From: Ophiosphaerella korrae
Lineage: Eukaryota > Ascomycota > Dothideomycetes > Pleosporales > Phaeosphaeriaceae
NCBI GenBank assembly: GCA_028456385.1
Contig: JALNQF010000289.1
Coordinates: 1 to 53,051 of the forward strand
Length of the DNA stretch: 53,051 bases
Direction of reading: 5' to 3'
Shown: positions 32,954 through 46,600 of the stretch, in pieces
Numbering within the stretch: the stretch's first letter is position 1
Layout of the letters: every line of letters starts with the position of its first letter
Made by a program: the position numbers and the translations under genes
The notes under the pieces: model-generated
What the model was told of the DNA's origin: nothing
The model's database searches: none
What the model saw: only the letters and a program-made list of their open reading frames with translations

Positions 32954-33900
32954 AGGTTTAATCTTAGGAGATAGGTGCCTTTTACTAGAGGCAACATACC
33001 TTCATGAAGCTGCTAAGATATCTTGACAATATAACTTGGATTTTGTTGCAGTATTCGCATTCTTCAGTAATACCTACAGGCCATCAAAAGCACGTCTATT
33101 GAACTTGCTGACTATGCAAGGACTGGGCTTAACACCAACTCTTACTATGATGCAGCGGGACATCCTCCATTTCGATAATCCTAATGTAACACTTGTAGAT
33201 ACTTGCCTCAATGTGGCTCACCATCACCTCTGGTAAATGATGGGTTATCGTTGGCGCCGAATTCATATTTCTAGCATTGCGCCGGATTTCAGACCACTAG
33301 AAATTGTTTTGCTAATATGATTTGGGAGTGTTCCGCCAGAAGCTTGTAAGCTTTAATTGCAAATCAAATGAGCAGCCTCGCGTCTGAGTCAGTTGTACTG
33401 ACGGATCAAAATCGCCTAGAAAAGAACGCTAATAAGTTTCCATCCATCGCATCTATCAGAGTTGAACAAATTCTTATTGTTGCATTTAGGAACCTGTCCT
33501 GCGCCATCCGTAGTTCGGCTGAACCAGGGACCTTCTGGACTCAACGAGGTAGAGCAACAACTGCGACTAGACGGCGATGGCCTGTAACGGGCTGGGGCAT
33601 GGATTTAAGATTGATGTTAATGATAAGACAACGATTTTTAGGGCATAGTTTTCGCGGAAGAAATCGAGATGTCGAAGAGGCAAGAAATATACTCTTAGCA
33701 AATTTCAGCTACCATCTCATTGCGATCGGGTTGAAATTTGCTTACCTTACTGCGAGGTTCCTGACACTATTGGACAGTGGCTACTCCCGAGGTCTTATCA
33801 CAGTCAGCATACAAATCTGCAAAAACATCAATGATTCGTGCCATATAGTGTGGCTTATCACCTGACGCCCGAAAATCAGCCATCTTGGCTACACAAAGAT
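32954..33900 (+). pseudogene. Unrecognised gene debris before the AT boundary
   Basis: A good acceptor (GCTGCTAAGATATC, then TTTTGTTGCAG, ending at 33051) leads into AIKSTSIELADYARTGLNTN and SYYDAAGHPPFR, which ends at TAA near 33170. A further open segment in the same frame ends before 33275. A second frame in the same DNA is open at 33036-33236. At 33368-33865 a 165-codon frame is open with no recognised domain. These look like exons of one or two decayed genes, but I cannot name the family. Composition is still balanced. The change to AT-rich DNA comes at 33900-33960, marked by the palindrome AAAGTTTTAATATATTAAACTTT. Confidence 0.35.
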
Positions 33901-33904
33901 GAGG

Positions 33905-34558
33905 TTATTATAGCCCACACACAAGCTACTATTACAAGATTTTTTAAAGTTTTAATATATTAAACTTTAAGTATATATTTCTATAATTTAATTATAGTTT
34001 GTAGCGTTGTAGGAGGTTAATATTACGGCTGCGAGTTAACCTTAGCGGTGCTAGCGTACTACTGCCTACTACCTCTTTAGTAGTATTAAGTTAATTATAG
34101 CTATCTCTAGTAACTTAAGAGCCTTTACAAGCTTTTTAAGTAGCTTTTTTAGCTATCTTAATATTATTCTAGAGTTATCTTTTAGTATTACGCGTAAGTT
34201 AAGCCTTTACGCAATTATAAGCTTTTTAAGCCTTTATAGTATTATAGGTAGCCTTAGCTACTATATAATTTTAGTAGCGCTCTTCTATTAATATAGCCTT
34301 CTAAGCTTTCTATTACTTTCTAGCCTTAATATCTTCTACTTTCTAGAGTTATAGCTTAGCTATATTAGCTTACTTTTAAGCTTTACGCTTATATATCTTT
34401 TACTTTATTTAGTAACTAAAATACTACTCCTCTATTATATTTAGTAGGTGCTTTAAGCGCTAAAAGCTTACTTTACTAGTAGTACTTTTTCTTATTAGCT
34501 ATAGTACTACGTAAGCCTTTAATATTATATTTAAGTAAAAAGTTTTATATAGAGATTT
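33905..34558. repeat. RIP-degenerate sequence of unknown origin at the right boundary
   Basis: AT-rich with residual CpG words (GCGTAAG, AGCGGTGCTAGCG). CpA/TpG are rare apart from the first 130 bp. On the minus strand a Lys/Leu-rich, stop-interrupted frame can be followed (about 34530 to 34080), which might be the tail of a DNA-transposon transposase. I do not see catalytic motifs, so the type is left open. Confidence 0.4.
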
Positions 34559-34840
34559 TATAATAAAGCTACTTATTATTAACTATAAGTAACTCCTTTA
34601 GAAAGGAGTATAGTAAATCGAAAAGTAATAACTATAAATAATAGTTAATTTATATACGTAATATCTACTATTAGTATTTTTAGTTAGAGATTAGATTACT
34701 AATACTATCTTAATAATATATATCTTTACTTCTTATATACTTTTACTAATCTATTAATCTATTACTTATATTTAGTCTTAGTAACTATAGATTAATAGAT
34801 TACTAATTTATTAATCTATAATACTTTTATATCTATATAC
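34559..34840 (-). repeat. Partial, diverged LTR of the same family
   Basis: It starts TATAATAAAGCTACTTATTATTAACTATAAG like the LTR at 47263, carries the core TTAGATTACTAATACTATCTTAATAAT and the TAGATTAATAGATTA palindrome array, but lacks the outer 100-150 bp of a full LTR. It looks like a solo or truncated relic. Only the minus-orientation match is seen. Confidence 0.6.
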
Positions 34841-34929
34841 TTATTATAATACTAAGTAGTAAGTAAGCTATTATATTATACGTAATTAGGCTAAGTAATA
34901 TAGCGTAGTAGAATACGTAACTATTTAGT

Positions 34930-35025
34930 AGTAAATACTCTAGAGTAAACGCTCTAGAGTAAATACTCTAGAATAAGCGCTTAGGAGTAAACGCTCTAGA
35001 GTAAGCGCTTAGAAATAAACACTAG
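34930..35025. repeat. Seven tandem units of about 14 bp (AGTAAACGCTCTAG)
   Basis: Consecutive units are AGTAAATACTCTAG, AGTAAACGCTCTAG, AGTAAATACTCTAG, AATAAGCGCTTAGG, AGTAAACGCTCTAG, AGTAAGCGCTTAG and AAATAAACACTAG. CGCT alternates with TACT, as expected when CpG/CpA sites are partly deaminated. The function is unknown. Confidence 0.85.
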
Positions 35026-35199
35026 ATAGTAAGTATATAGGAACGTTAATAGACCTTTATAGACTATTATATTTAATCTCTTCTTTACTTCTTATCTTAA
35101 TAGAGTATTATAACTAATACTTTAATTAGATTCTTATCTACCTATTAATACTTATATACCTTGTAATACTCTAATAAGAGCTAACTATTAATTAAGTTA

Positions 35200-36576
35200 A
35201 GTAACTAACTTATTTATTAATCTTACCTATTTTATAGAAGCTTACTTACTTTTATTACTTTTACTAGTTTTAAAGTCCTAATATATTAAATACCTTTAAA
35301 ATAAGTAATATATTAATAAATATAAATAACTAGCGTATAGGACTAACCTATATAGCTACTTCTAAAGTTACTAAGCTAAACCTCTATTATAGAAAATAGA
35401 ATAAGCTTAAGCTATAAATCTTATAACTTAATCTCTTCTTTAAAGTAGTCTAAGTAAAAGATAAAAATAGAGCTATACTTATATTATCTTATATAAGGAG
35501 TAAAGCTAAGAAATAAGTTATACTATACTTTAAAAAATACTTTAATAATAATAATATAAAGTATAACAAGATATTTAAAGAATAGATTAAATTTAAAGAT
35601 AAACTTTAATAGGTATTCTTACTAGTAAACAAGATAGTAGTAGTAGAATATATAATATAGTAGCTATAATAATATAAAGTAGTAGCTAACTATACTAATA
35701 AATTCTAAAGCTACGTAATATAAATAGAATAGAATAACTTATTACTAATAAAGATATTTTAATAAGAACTTAAGAGTAATATAAGAGCTAAGCTAGTATA
35801 TAGTAAAGTAGTAATTAAGATATTAGAAAACTTAATAGAAAAAGTAATTTAGATTAATAACTATATATATAAATATATAGTAGAAGCTAAGAATTAAAAA
35901 CTACTATATATAGAAAGTATAAGTAGTAATATAAATATAAAAATAATAAAGTTTAGAGTAGCTATAAATACTTTAAACTAAATAAAATATATATTAATAA
36001 CGTAAACTTAAAAAAATAAAAATACTATTACTATAAAAACTCTAAGGAAGTAGAAAGCTAAAAATACTATAAGTATAGAAAAAATAGATACTTAGTAAAA
36101 AATTACTAAGCTAAGAACAAAATTATATAATAAGTTTATATACTTATATAGTATAATAAAGATAGAGAAGAAGAATAAGAAGTAATTTTTAGAAAAAGCT
36201 AAGAAAAGAGTAATTATTAGACTATAAACCTCTAGTAGTAAGATATAAGTAAAAAATATAACTAATATAAAATTACTATATAAGCTATAAACTTTATAGA
36301 AAATAATAAAGTAAAAGCTATAAATATACTACTAGAGATATAAAGCTATATAAAGCTATATTAGCTAATATAAATATAAGCTAAGATAGATACCTTAGTA
36401 TACTTTTAGCTATACTAAGAATAAGTAAGAGATAACTAGTAAGAAGTAATACTATATCTAGGAAGATAAGTACTAATAGTATAAGACGAAGATAAGAAAG
36501 AGAATTAAGAGCTAAAGACCTCTAATTATAAGATACTACCTAAGACACTAGTACTAAGGTAAGAAAATACTATAGT
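35200..36576 (+). mobile_element. Host Gypsy-like element G, gag part (5' of the insertion of B)
   Basis: This stop-ridden plus-strand Gag ends with one clear CCHC knuckle at 36065-36106 (C-x2-C-x4-H-x4-C with Cys/His codons now Tyr). Its sequence differs from the gag of elements A and B, so this is another retroelement family. It is cut at 36577-36581 by element B and resumes at 43610. The left limit is approximate; no clear 5' LTR was identified between 34840 and 35200. Confidence 0.7.
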
Positions 36577-36581
36577 ATAAG

Positions 36582-37008
36582 TGTTATAGGTATAATAGAG
36601 GAAATCGAGATAGAACTAATTAGTCTTAATCTAGGCGCTAATAAAGTATAAGACGAGCAAGGTAATAACCTTAATTAGGAAACTATATATAACTAGGATA
36701 CCTAGGCTAATCTATAATCTATAGACTCTTAGTAACTATAGATTATAGATTAAGATAATCTATAATCTACTAGTCTTAGTAACTATAGATTATAGATTAT
36801 AATAAGTATATAGTTAGTAGAATGTATATTATTAGAATAGTATTAGTAATTTAATTCTTTAACTATAGAACGCTAGTACAAGATAGTTATAAAATATCTT
36901 CTACTATTTATAGTTATTATAGATCCTAATACAAGCTTTTATTATTACTTCTTAATCTACTAACTCCTAATATAGGTACCTATAGTTAACAATAGGTAGC
37001 CTATAATA
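36582..37008 (+). repeat. 5' LTR of element B
   Basis: 427 bp starting TGTTATAGGTATAATAG and ending GCCTATAATA. It contains the duplicated TAATCTATAATCTATAG palindrome array at about 36710-36800. Confidence 0.88.
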
Positions 37009-40000
37009 CTTTGCTAATTTAGTTATTACAAGAAGTAAAGCGTAAGTAATATATAGTCTAGCTAATACGATAGTAGAAAGTTTAACTAAATAATTAGGTA
37101 AAGCCCCTAAGAGTAGTTTAGAATTAGATAGTACTATATAGGAAATAATTAAAGGTTATCTTAACTAGCTAATTAATAACAAAGAAGATATAAAGATAGT
37201 AATTAACGCCTTAGAAACGTAGAATAAGGAACTACAAGATTACGTAAAATAGAACGAGGTATAAATTAAAGCTATTATCTAAGGATAGAACTAGATAGAA
37301 CTAATTACCTAAAGATTAGAAATAAGTGTAACAAAGAAACTACCTAAGATACCTATACTTAAGAAGTTTAATAGAAAAAGGGAGAAACTAAGACCTTTTA
37401 TTATATTAGTATAACTCTAGATAGATATATAAGTACTATACTTTAATATAGAAGAGAAAAAGGTAATATATATTAGATTACACCTTAAAGAAGACGTAAT
37501 AAGATAGTATAAACCTTACTAGACTAATTATACAATATATTTACTAATAACCTAGAAGGATAAAACTAGAGCTATTTTTAGAAGTTATAAGTACTTTACT
37601 AAATAAATAAGAGTAGTATTTAGAGATATAGATATTACCTAATAAGCTAAAGAATAGCTAGAGAAGCTTATATAAAGTTAGAGTATTCCTAAGTATATAT
37701 TATAATTTAAATAATTATTACAAAATATAGAATAGAATAAGTTAGCCCTAATATTACAATTTAAACAAGGACTTAACTCTAAAATTAGATACAAGATAAT
37801 ATATATAGAGAAACTAAGGATACTAGAAGCCCTAAAGTAATAGGTAATATAGATTAATAATAATTTTTAAGAATAGAGAAAGAATAAATATAGAAGTTAT
37901 ACCTAGAATTATAATAAGGGAGACCTAATAGTCCTTAACGCTAATAAGGATAAAAAGAAGAAGAAAAATAAAGACTTTACGTACTTTAACTATAGTAAGA
38001 AAAGCTACTACGTAAAAGACTACTAATTATAAAAAAAGAAAGATATAGTATATTATAAATATAGAAAACTAGAATACTTTATAAAAGACTATAGAAGTAA
38101 AGACCTAAAAAAAGAGACTTAGTTAAAAATAACTAAGAAAAAGAAAGAAGTACTATAAGTACAAGCTAAACCTTAAGAGAAAGTAGCTAAGAGTAAAGAA
38201 GTATAATATATAATACTCTACTAGACTTTTTATTATAATAATAACTACTATATATATCTTTTTAGTAAATAGAGAGTAGTATAGTTCTTATAGAAATAGA
38301 GATATAGAGTAGCTATAATAAAGGAGAGAATAAAAGCTTAGCTAAAAGAAATAGTATAAGTAATAGACCTACTAATAGAAGACTTAGAAGAGGAAGAGCT
38401 TCTAGTACTATTAATCTAGGCTAAAGGACTAGTACTAGATAAAGAGACTACTATAACTACTTCTAAAGAACTATAAAGAAATAAGAGATAAGTTAGTATA
38501 AAGAGTATAAAGTATACTTAGCTAATAATATATAGTTATAATAGCTATATAATAATAGATATAGAGGAATAGAATAAAGAATAGAAATTTATTTAAATAT
38601 ACTTAATAGTTATAAGTATAGAGGAGGCGTATAAAGACTAGAAAGAATATAATCCTAAAGAAATAAAGTTTATACTATTTTAAGAATAGATAAAGTAATA
38701 TATAGTTATAGTAAGGAGAATACTTATATAAAAAGAGTAGTAATACTTTATAAGAAAGATGTAATAGATTAATAAAGCCTATATACTAAGAGTACTAGTA
38801 GTATACTATATTCTAATAATAGAAATACTTAGAAAAGATAAATACTAAGAAGGAGATAATAAGATAATAGACCTAGAATATCTAGTATATTTTAAAGTAT
38901 TATAGATATTATACTTAGATAAGAATTGTATTATATATAGAAACTCTAAAGTAAATAATAACGTATAGCTTATAAAGAGAAGAGGCTATAATTATATAAG
39001 AGTAATTATAGTAGAAGATATCTAAGGATAAGAAATAATCCTAGAAAATAAATACTTAGTAGTAAGGCTAGGATTAAAATTAATAAAGAAATACGTCTAA
39101 AGAAGACTATAGTATAAGTATATAAATAATAAATATCTAAAATACAAAATATATAAACTTAAAATAAAGCTATAGCTCTAGAAAGATAGATAGTTTAATA
39201 AATTACTAAAGTAAGAAAAGCTAGAAAGTATAAGAGGCCTATATATTACAAAAATAAGTATATACTAAAGAAAGAAAGTATAACTTATAATTAATAGTAG
39301 AGCTATAAAGAACTTTATATTAAAGAAGTTTATAAAAATATAAGGAATAAAGTATACTACAAAGAAATACTCTTAATAACTAAGTATAATTAAAAGAAAA
39401 CTATTCTAAGAACCTATATAGTTTAAGATAGTACTTTTAATATTAAGGTTAAAAGGACTAGAAATTAAGAATATAGTTATAGATATAACAACAATTAATA
39501 ATAAATAAGATATTATACTAGGTATACTATAGTTATAGATAACTAACCTAAGAATTAATTAGAGAACTAGACAAATTAGCTATAGTAAAATAGATATACT
39601 AAAAGCTAATATAAGTATATATAAAGGAGAATTCTTAGAAGAATATAAGAAATAGGAAAAACAACTTATAGAGCTAGAAGACTACTTTCTAGAATATTAA
39701 CTATAAGACTTAGTAATAGAACTAGAAGAAAGTAAAGATATAGGATAGAGCTTAGTCTATAGAAAAATAGAAGAAGAATCTAAAATTAAGTAAATATTTA
39801 TCTAAAACGTAATAAAGAAAGGATAGATAAGAGAGTCTAAATCCTTAGTAGCGTATAGACTAATATTTATAAACAAAAAAGAGATAAGTAATAAAAGGCC
39901 TTATATAAATTTTAAGAAAACTAACGTAATTACTAATAAAAACTAATACCTACTACTATAAATAGATAGAATATAAAATAGATTATAAAGAGCAAGAATC

Positions 40001-43000
40001 TTTATAAAACTAGATATCTAAAACGCTTACTATTAAATTAGAATTAAAGAAAGTAATAAATAGAAAATAGTATTTAGAATATAGTATAGACTATACAAAT
40101 ATTTAGTTATACTATTTAGCTTAATAAACGCACTAGTAGTATTCTAAGAAAAGATTAATATAGTACTAAGAGAGTACTTAGATATATTTATATTTGTATA
40201 TTTAGATAATATCTTTATATTCTTAGAAATAGAAGAAGAACACGTATAATACGTATATAAAGTACTAGAGAAACTAGTAGAGAATAAACTATTTCTTAAA
40301 ATAAGAAAGTATAAGTTCTATATAAAGAAAATAGATTTCCTTAGATTTATTATTAAACTAGGAAAAATTAAGATCGATCTAGAAAAGATTAGGTTAATTA
40401 ACGAATAGCTAATACTAAGAAACCTAAAAGAGGTATAGTAATTTTATAGACTAGCTAACTTTTATAGAAAGTTAATAATAGGATAGTCTAAAGATATAGA
40501 ACTAATAACAAGACTTATAAAGAAAGATACGCTATTTAAATAGATAGAAGAATACGATAAGGTATTTAATAAGATTAAAAGAAAGTTTATAGAAAATCTA
40601 GTTATTAGAATATATAACCTAGACTTACTAGTAATAGTAAAAATAGATATATCTAACTTAGTATATAGAATAGTATTAATATAAGAAGACCTAGAAACTA
40701 ATAAAGAATACTTAGTTAAGTACTTCTTAAAGAAGATAAAAATAGTAGAACTTAACTACCTAATCTATAATAAGGAAATACTAGTAATCTATAAAGTATT
40801 TAAATAATAGAGAGTATACTTATAAAGAGTAAAGTATTAGATAAAGGTTTATATAGACTATAAAAATCTTATAAGATTTATAATAAATAAAGAACTATTA
40901 TAACGCTATATAAGATAGTAAGAGTATCTATTAATATTTAATATAGAAATTATATATATAAAAGAGAAAGACAATTAATTTATAGACGCTTTTAGTAGAA
41001 GACTAGACTTATAAGAAGAAGTAAGCGCTACTAGTATAGTTTTAGTTAAGAACAAAGAAAGATATTTAGTCCTAAATATACCTAAGATAGCTGTAATACT
41101 TAAAAGAACAAGTAGCAAGCTAGATAAATAGATTTAGAAAACAACGTAAGAAGTATCTAAAGAAATAGAAAAACTAGAAATCTAAAAAGGATTTACCTAA
41201 GTATATAGAAGAATATATATTCTAAGGAAGATATAAAGAGAATTTATAAGATAATTCTATAAATTACTAGTATATAGTTACTAAGAAATTAAAAAAATAT
41301 TAGATAGACTACTATAAGACTACTATATTCTAAAAGTAAAGTAACTAATAATAGAAGTACTATAAGATTATATAGAATACTATAAGAATAAGTATAATAG
41401 ATACGTACTATATAGAATATTATAACTAGTAGAAGTACTAGAATAACTATAAAGAGTTATTATAATAGACTTTATTATAAAACTACCTAAGTCTAGAGAC
41501 TTAATATTAGGAGTTAAGTATAATAGAATTATAATAATAGTAGATAAACTTATAAAGTATATATACTTCTAACTATATAAAGAGAAAAGTAGAATAGAAG
41601 TTACTATATACTAAGTTCTAGGAACTATAATTAGTTAATATAGACTACTAGATAAGATTATTATAGATAGAGATATATAATTTATATTAAAACTATAAGG
41701 AATAATAATAGTGTAATTAAGAATATAATATATAATATCTATAGTATATTAACTATAAATAGATAGATAATTAGAATAAATAAATTAGATAGTAGAATAA
41801 TACTTAAGATACTACTTTAACTATAACTAGAATAATTAGGTATAGCTACTACCTATAGTATAGTTAGTATATAATAGCGTAAAGAATATAGTAATAAAAG
41901 TATTACTTTTCTTTATAAACTATAGATTTAAGCTTAACGTATATTAGATACTAAGAAACTAGATATCTTAGTCTCTAAGAAGAGAAAACTTTACTAATAG
42001 ACTTAAAGATATATATAATTAACTAAGATAGAACGTAGAATTCCTATAAGATTATATAGCTAAGTACTATAATAAGAAATATAAAGAAGGACCCTAATTT
42101 AGAAAGAGAGAAAAAGTATAGTTAGTACGTAAGAATATTAAAAGTAAACGCCTAAGTTTAAAATTAGACTATGTTAAGATAAAACTATATAAAATTAAGA
42201 AAGAAATTATACTAGTTATATTTAAGTTAAAGCTACTAAATAAGATAAAGATATACTTAATATTCTACGTAGCTCTACTAAAACAAGTACTATAGAACGT
42301 AGAACTACTAGTATATAAAGTAGACACGTATAGAGAATAGAAAGAATAAGAAGTTAAGAAAATTTTATAATACTAGTTCTATAATAGAAGAAATTACTAC
42401 TTAGTAAAATAGATAAGTATAAATAAAAAAGGATAACTATAGAAAGAAATATAAGAACTAGAAGATAATTTTAATTACTTTAAGAAATTAGAGGAGTTCT
42501 AAAATTAAAACTCTCTAGAACGCCTAGTAGTAAACTAAGAGAACTAATATTATTAACAATAGATAGAGAGATAATAGAGACGTCTAGCGTAGAACCTACT
42601 ATAGTAATATTAAATACTTTATCTAAGTCTAGCTTAGCTTCTAGAGCTACTAACTACTTAGCTAATTTCTTATTATTTAAGGCCTTTATTTTATAAAGAT
42701 AAGAGAGATAAGCTTAATTTTCTACTAGCTTACTCTACGTAAGCTCCTAGATATACTTATACTTAGCTTTAGCCTCTATAATTTAAGATAGTAATTTCTC
42801 TTAAGTCTAGTTAATAGCTTTCCCTATTATTATTAAGCCTAGACGCAAGAATAAGTATAATAAACCTATACTTAGAAAGAGAAATACTAGATATATTATA
42901 AGAACTATATATATTTATATAAATATACACTTTATAAGCTTTACTATTATTTATAGAAATAATATAAAAAAGAGACTTAGGGTTTAACTTAAGAGAAGTA

Positions 43001-43182
43001 TAATAAAAATAAAGAAATATTTTAATACTATTATATAATACGCAATTAGTAAGGAGGTAGTAATAATATATAGATAAAATAAGTATAAGAGAAGATAAAG
43101 AACTCTATATTAATAAAGAAACTAGACTAATAACTTTAGCTCTAGGATAAGAAAACTAAGACTTACTTAGAGGAAGAGATAG

Positions 43183-43609
43183 TATTATAGGTATAATAGA
43201 AGAAATTAAGATAGAACTAATTAGTCCTAATCTAGGCGCTAATAAAGTATAAGATAAGTAGAGTAATAACTTTAATTAGGAAACTATATATAACTAAGAT
43301 ACCTAAGCTAATCTATAATCTATAGACTCTTAGTAACTATAGATTATAGATTAAGATAATCTATAATCTACTAGTCTTAGTAACTATAGATTATAGATTA
43401 TAATAAGTATATAGTTAGTAGAATATATATTATTAGGATAGTATTAGTAATTTAATCCTTTAACTATAGAACGCTAGTATAAGATAGTTGTAAAATATCT
43501 TCTACTATTTATAGTTATTATAGATCCTAATATAAGCTTTTGTTATTACTTCTTAATCTACTAACTCCTAATATAGGTACTTATAGTTAATAATAGGTAG
43601 CCTATAATA
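43183..43609 (+). repeat. 3' LTR of element B
   Basis: 427 bp, the same length as its partner; differences are mostly transitions. It is followed by the ATAAG duplication. Confidence 0.88.
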
Positions 43610-46600
43610 ATAAGATAAATTTATAAAAGAAATCTAGAAACTAGTAGATAGCTACTACTTAGTAAAAGAATAGTAAAATAAGAAATAATAGCTATATAAA
43701 GTAAGTTAAACTTAGTAATATAAATTATTATATATAAATAATAATTAAGTATTAATATAAAAGCTATAATACTAGCTATACTTATATAACCTTAACTACT
43801 TACTACTATTATAGATAGGATATTACTATAATAACTACTTTACTTACTATTCTAATAAAATAAGTTCTAGATATATTCTTTAATAAAGATCTAGGTATAA
43901 ATAGAACTAAAAGGAGTATATAAAAATAATATATAAATAATACCTATAAGATAAGTAAAAAGTAAAGTACTTTCTAAGTATAACTAAAGAAAAAGTAAAT
44001 ACTAATAAGATACTTATAAATAACTAATATATTAATCTAATCTAGTAAATCTATATACTAGAAAAATATAAATAATATAAAGAAATTAAGATATTCTATA
44101 GATTCTAGTAAAAGATAAATAAAGATTATAAGATTAAGTTTTTTTTTAAGTAAATAGCTAATACTAGATATATTTCTAAAAGCTATAATACTATTAATAC
44201 TAAAAGACTTATTAAGCTCTTAGTAAAAATTATAAAAGAAAGAATAAAAGTATTAGTAGACTTAGAGTTATTTATAAACCTAATTATACTTAAAGTAGTA
44301 GAATAAGTAAGACTTAAGCTATAACTAAAGAAGATACTCTATCTAATTTATATCGCGAATAGATAACTTATACTAAGAAATTTAATAGTTATAAGTAAAG
44401 TAACTATAGAGATTATTATCTAAAGATAAAGTATAAAGATAACTCTAGATATACTAGTTTTAGCTAATAAAAATATTATACTAGGACTCTTATAGCTATA
44501 AGAGTTTAGTTCTAGAGTTAATTATAAAAACTAGAACTTCTTATTTAATAACTATAAAGACGTACGTAAATCTAAGCTTATATATTAGTAGTAATTAATA
44601 GTAGATAAGAAGGTACTATATAAGATAGTAGCTTTAATAGTAACTTATTATAAGAGAATAAGTACTTCTATAGGTAATAGTAAGGTACTAAGCTAAGAAT
44701 TAAGAGTAAAGAAGTAATATATAACTTTTAAAATCTTAAAATAATACTAAAAGTTTAGCTACTTATTTATAGAAGAGATAGATATACTAGTATTACTTAA
44801 GTACTAACTTTAGAACTATATAATTAAGTTATAAAAAAGAAAAAAGCTACTTTTTAAACTTATTTATAGATTAATAGAGACTAAGTTAGTAATACTTAGA
44901 GAAAGACTAAATAGAGACTTAAAAAAGAGATATATATAAGAATCCTTATTACTAGTAGGATTTCTAATTCTCTTTATACTTAAAAAGAAAAAACTACTAG
45001 GAATATATATAGACTATTAAAAGCTAAATAATATTATAGTAAAAAACTAATACTTACTACTAAATATAGATAAACTATAAAATAAGCTAAGTAGAGTAAA
45101 GATATTTATAAAGCTAAACCTAAAAGATAGATACTACTTAATATAAATTAAAGTAAGTAAAGAGTAAAAAATAGTATTTTAAATATACTATAAATATTAT
45201 AAGTATACTATTATACTCTTTAAACTAATAAATATACTAGTAACGTTTTAAAAACTAATTAATAATATATTATAAAAATACTTAAATAAGTTTATTATAG
45301 CTTACCTAGATAATATACTAATATATTCTAAAGAAGAAGATAAGTATATAGAGTAAGTTATAATAGTACTCTAATACTTAGACTAGTATAACCTATAACT
45401 AAAGCTAGAAAAGTATAAATAGTATAAAAAAGAAGTTAAGTTTTTTAGAAAAAATAATAAAGATTAATAAAGTTAAGATAAGCTAAAAAAAGGTTAAAGT
45501 AGTAGAAGAATAAAAGAAGCCTAAGATAGTTAAGAATATATAATTATTCTTAAGATTTATTAACTTTAACTAATACTTTATAAAAAGATTTTCTAAAAAA
45601 GTACTACTACTTATAAAGCTTATAAAAATAGAAGTAATATAGAAATAAAGAGTAGAGTAAAAGTAAGTATTTAAAGAGCTTAAATAAGCCTATATTATAC
45701 TACTAGTATTAAAGTAATTATACTAAGATAATACCTTAGTAATTAAGATAAATATATTAAACTTAGCTTATAAAGTAATAGTACTATAAGAGTATAAAAG
45801 AAAATAGTACTTAATTATATACTACTCTAAGAAGTTTATAGAATAAGAAGAAAGATATAATATATATAATAAAGAGCTATATATAATAGTAAAGATACTA
45901 GAGTACTAAAGAGTATATACTAAAAGTATAGTAGAAGTAATTATTAAGTTAAACTATAAGAACTTAACGTACTTTATAATAAGTAAAGTACTAAAAAATA
46001 GATAAATATAATAGTTAGAGATACTAAAATAGTATAAGTTTAAGATTTAGTACGTACTAAGTAAAGAAAATAGCTTAGTAAATATACTTAGCTAAAGATA
46101 TAATATTATAGAAAAGAAGTAAGTAGTAAAAGAAGCTATACTCTAAGATAATAAATAAAGATACCTAGTACTTAATATATAACTAGTAGAAGAGTAAGAA
46201 ATTAATAACTTAGTCTAGATTATAAATAAAGTTCTAGAAAAATTATAAAAAGTAATTATATAATAATATTATAATAACCTAGTATATAAGTACTTAGAGA
46301 TTATATAAATAATAGAGCTAATTTAAAAGAACTATAGATTTAGTATAATAAAAGAAAAAGTTATATAGTATATTAAAAAATATATAGATTACTAAAAGAA
46401 TAAGTATAAGATATATATATACTTTATAAAAAGATATAAGTAATTAAGATACTAGAAAAACTATAAATAGATATTATAATAGACTTTATTATAAGACTAC
46501 TAATATTAAAAGACTTTATAATAAAAATAGAATATAATATAATAATAGTATTTATAGATTAATTTATAAAATACACTAAGATAAAAAAATTCTAAAGATA

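Larger units (their letters stand above)
36582..43609 (+). mobile_element. Complete RIP-degenerate Ty3/Gypsy chromovirus-type element B, inserted in G
   Basis: A 7028-bp element bounded by the 5-bp duplication ATAAG (36577-36581 and 43610-43614). LTRs are at 36582-37008 and 43183-43609, both 427 bp. The left one still starts TGTTATAGG, showing the canonical TG terminus. Gag with zinc knuckles lies at about 37970-38095, the RT box YLDN at 40199-40210, integrase at about 41455-41500 and the chromodomain YYLVKW near 42395-42415. It is collinear with element A throughout. RIP damage is somewhat lighter (more CpA/CpG left, e.g. TTACAAGAAG after the LTR). No intact frame. Confidence 0.9.
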
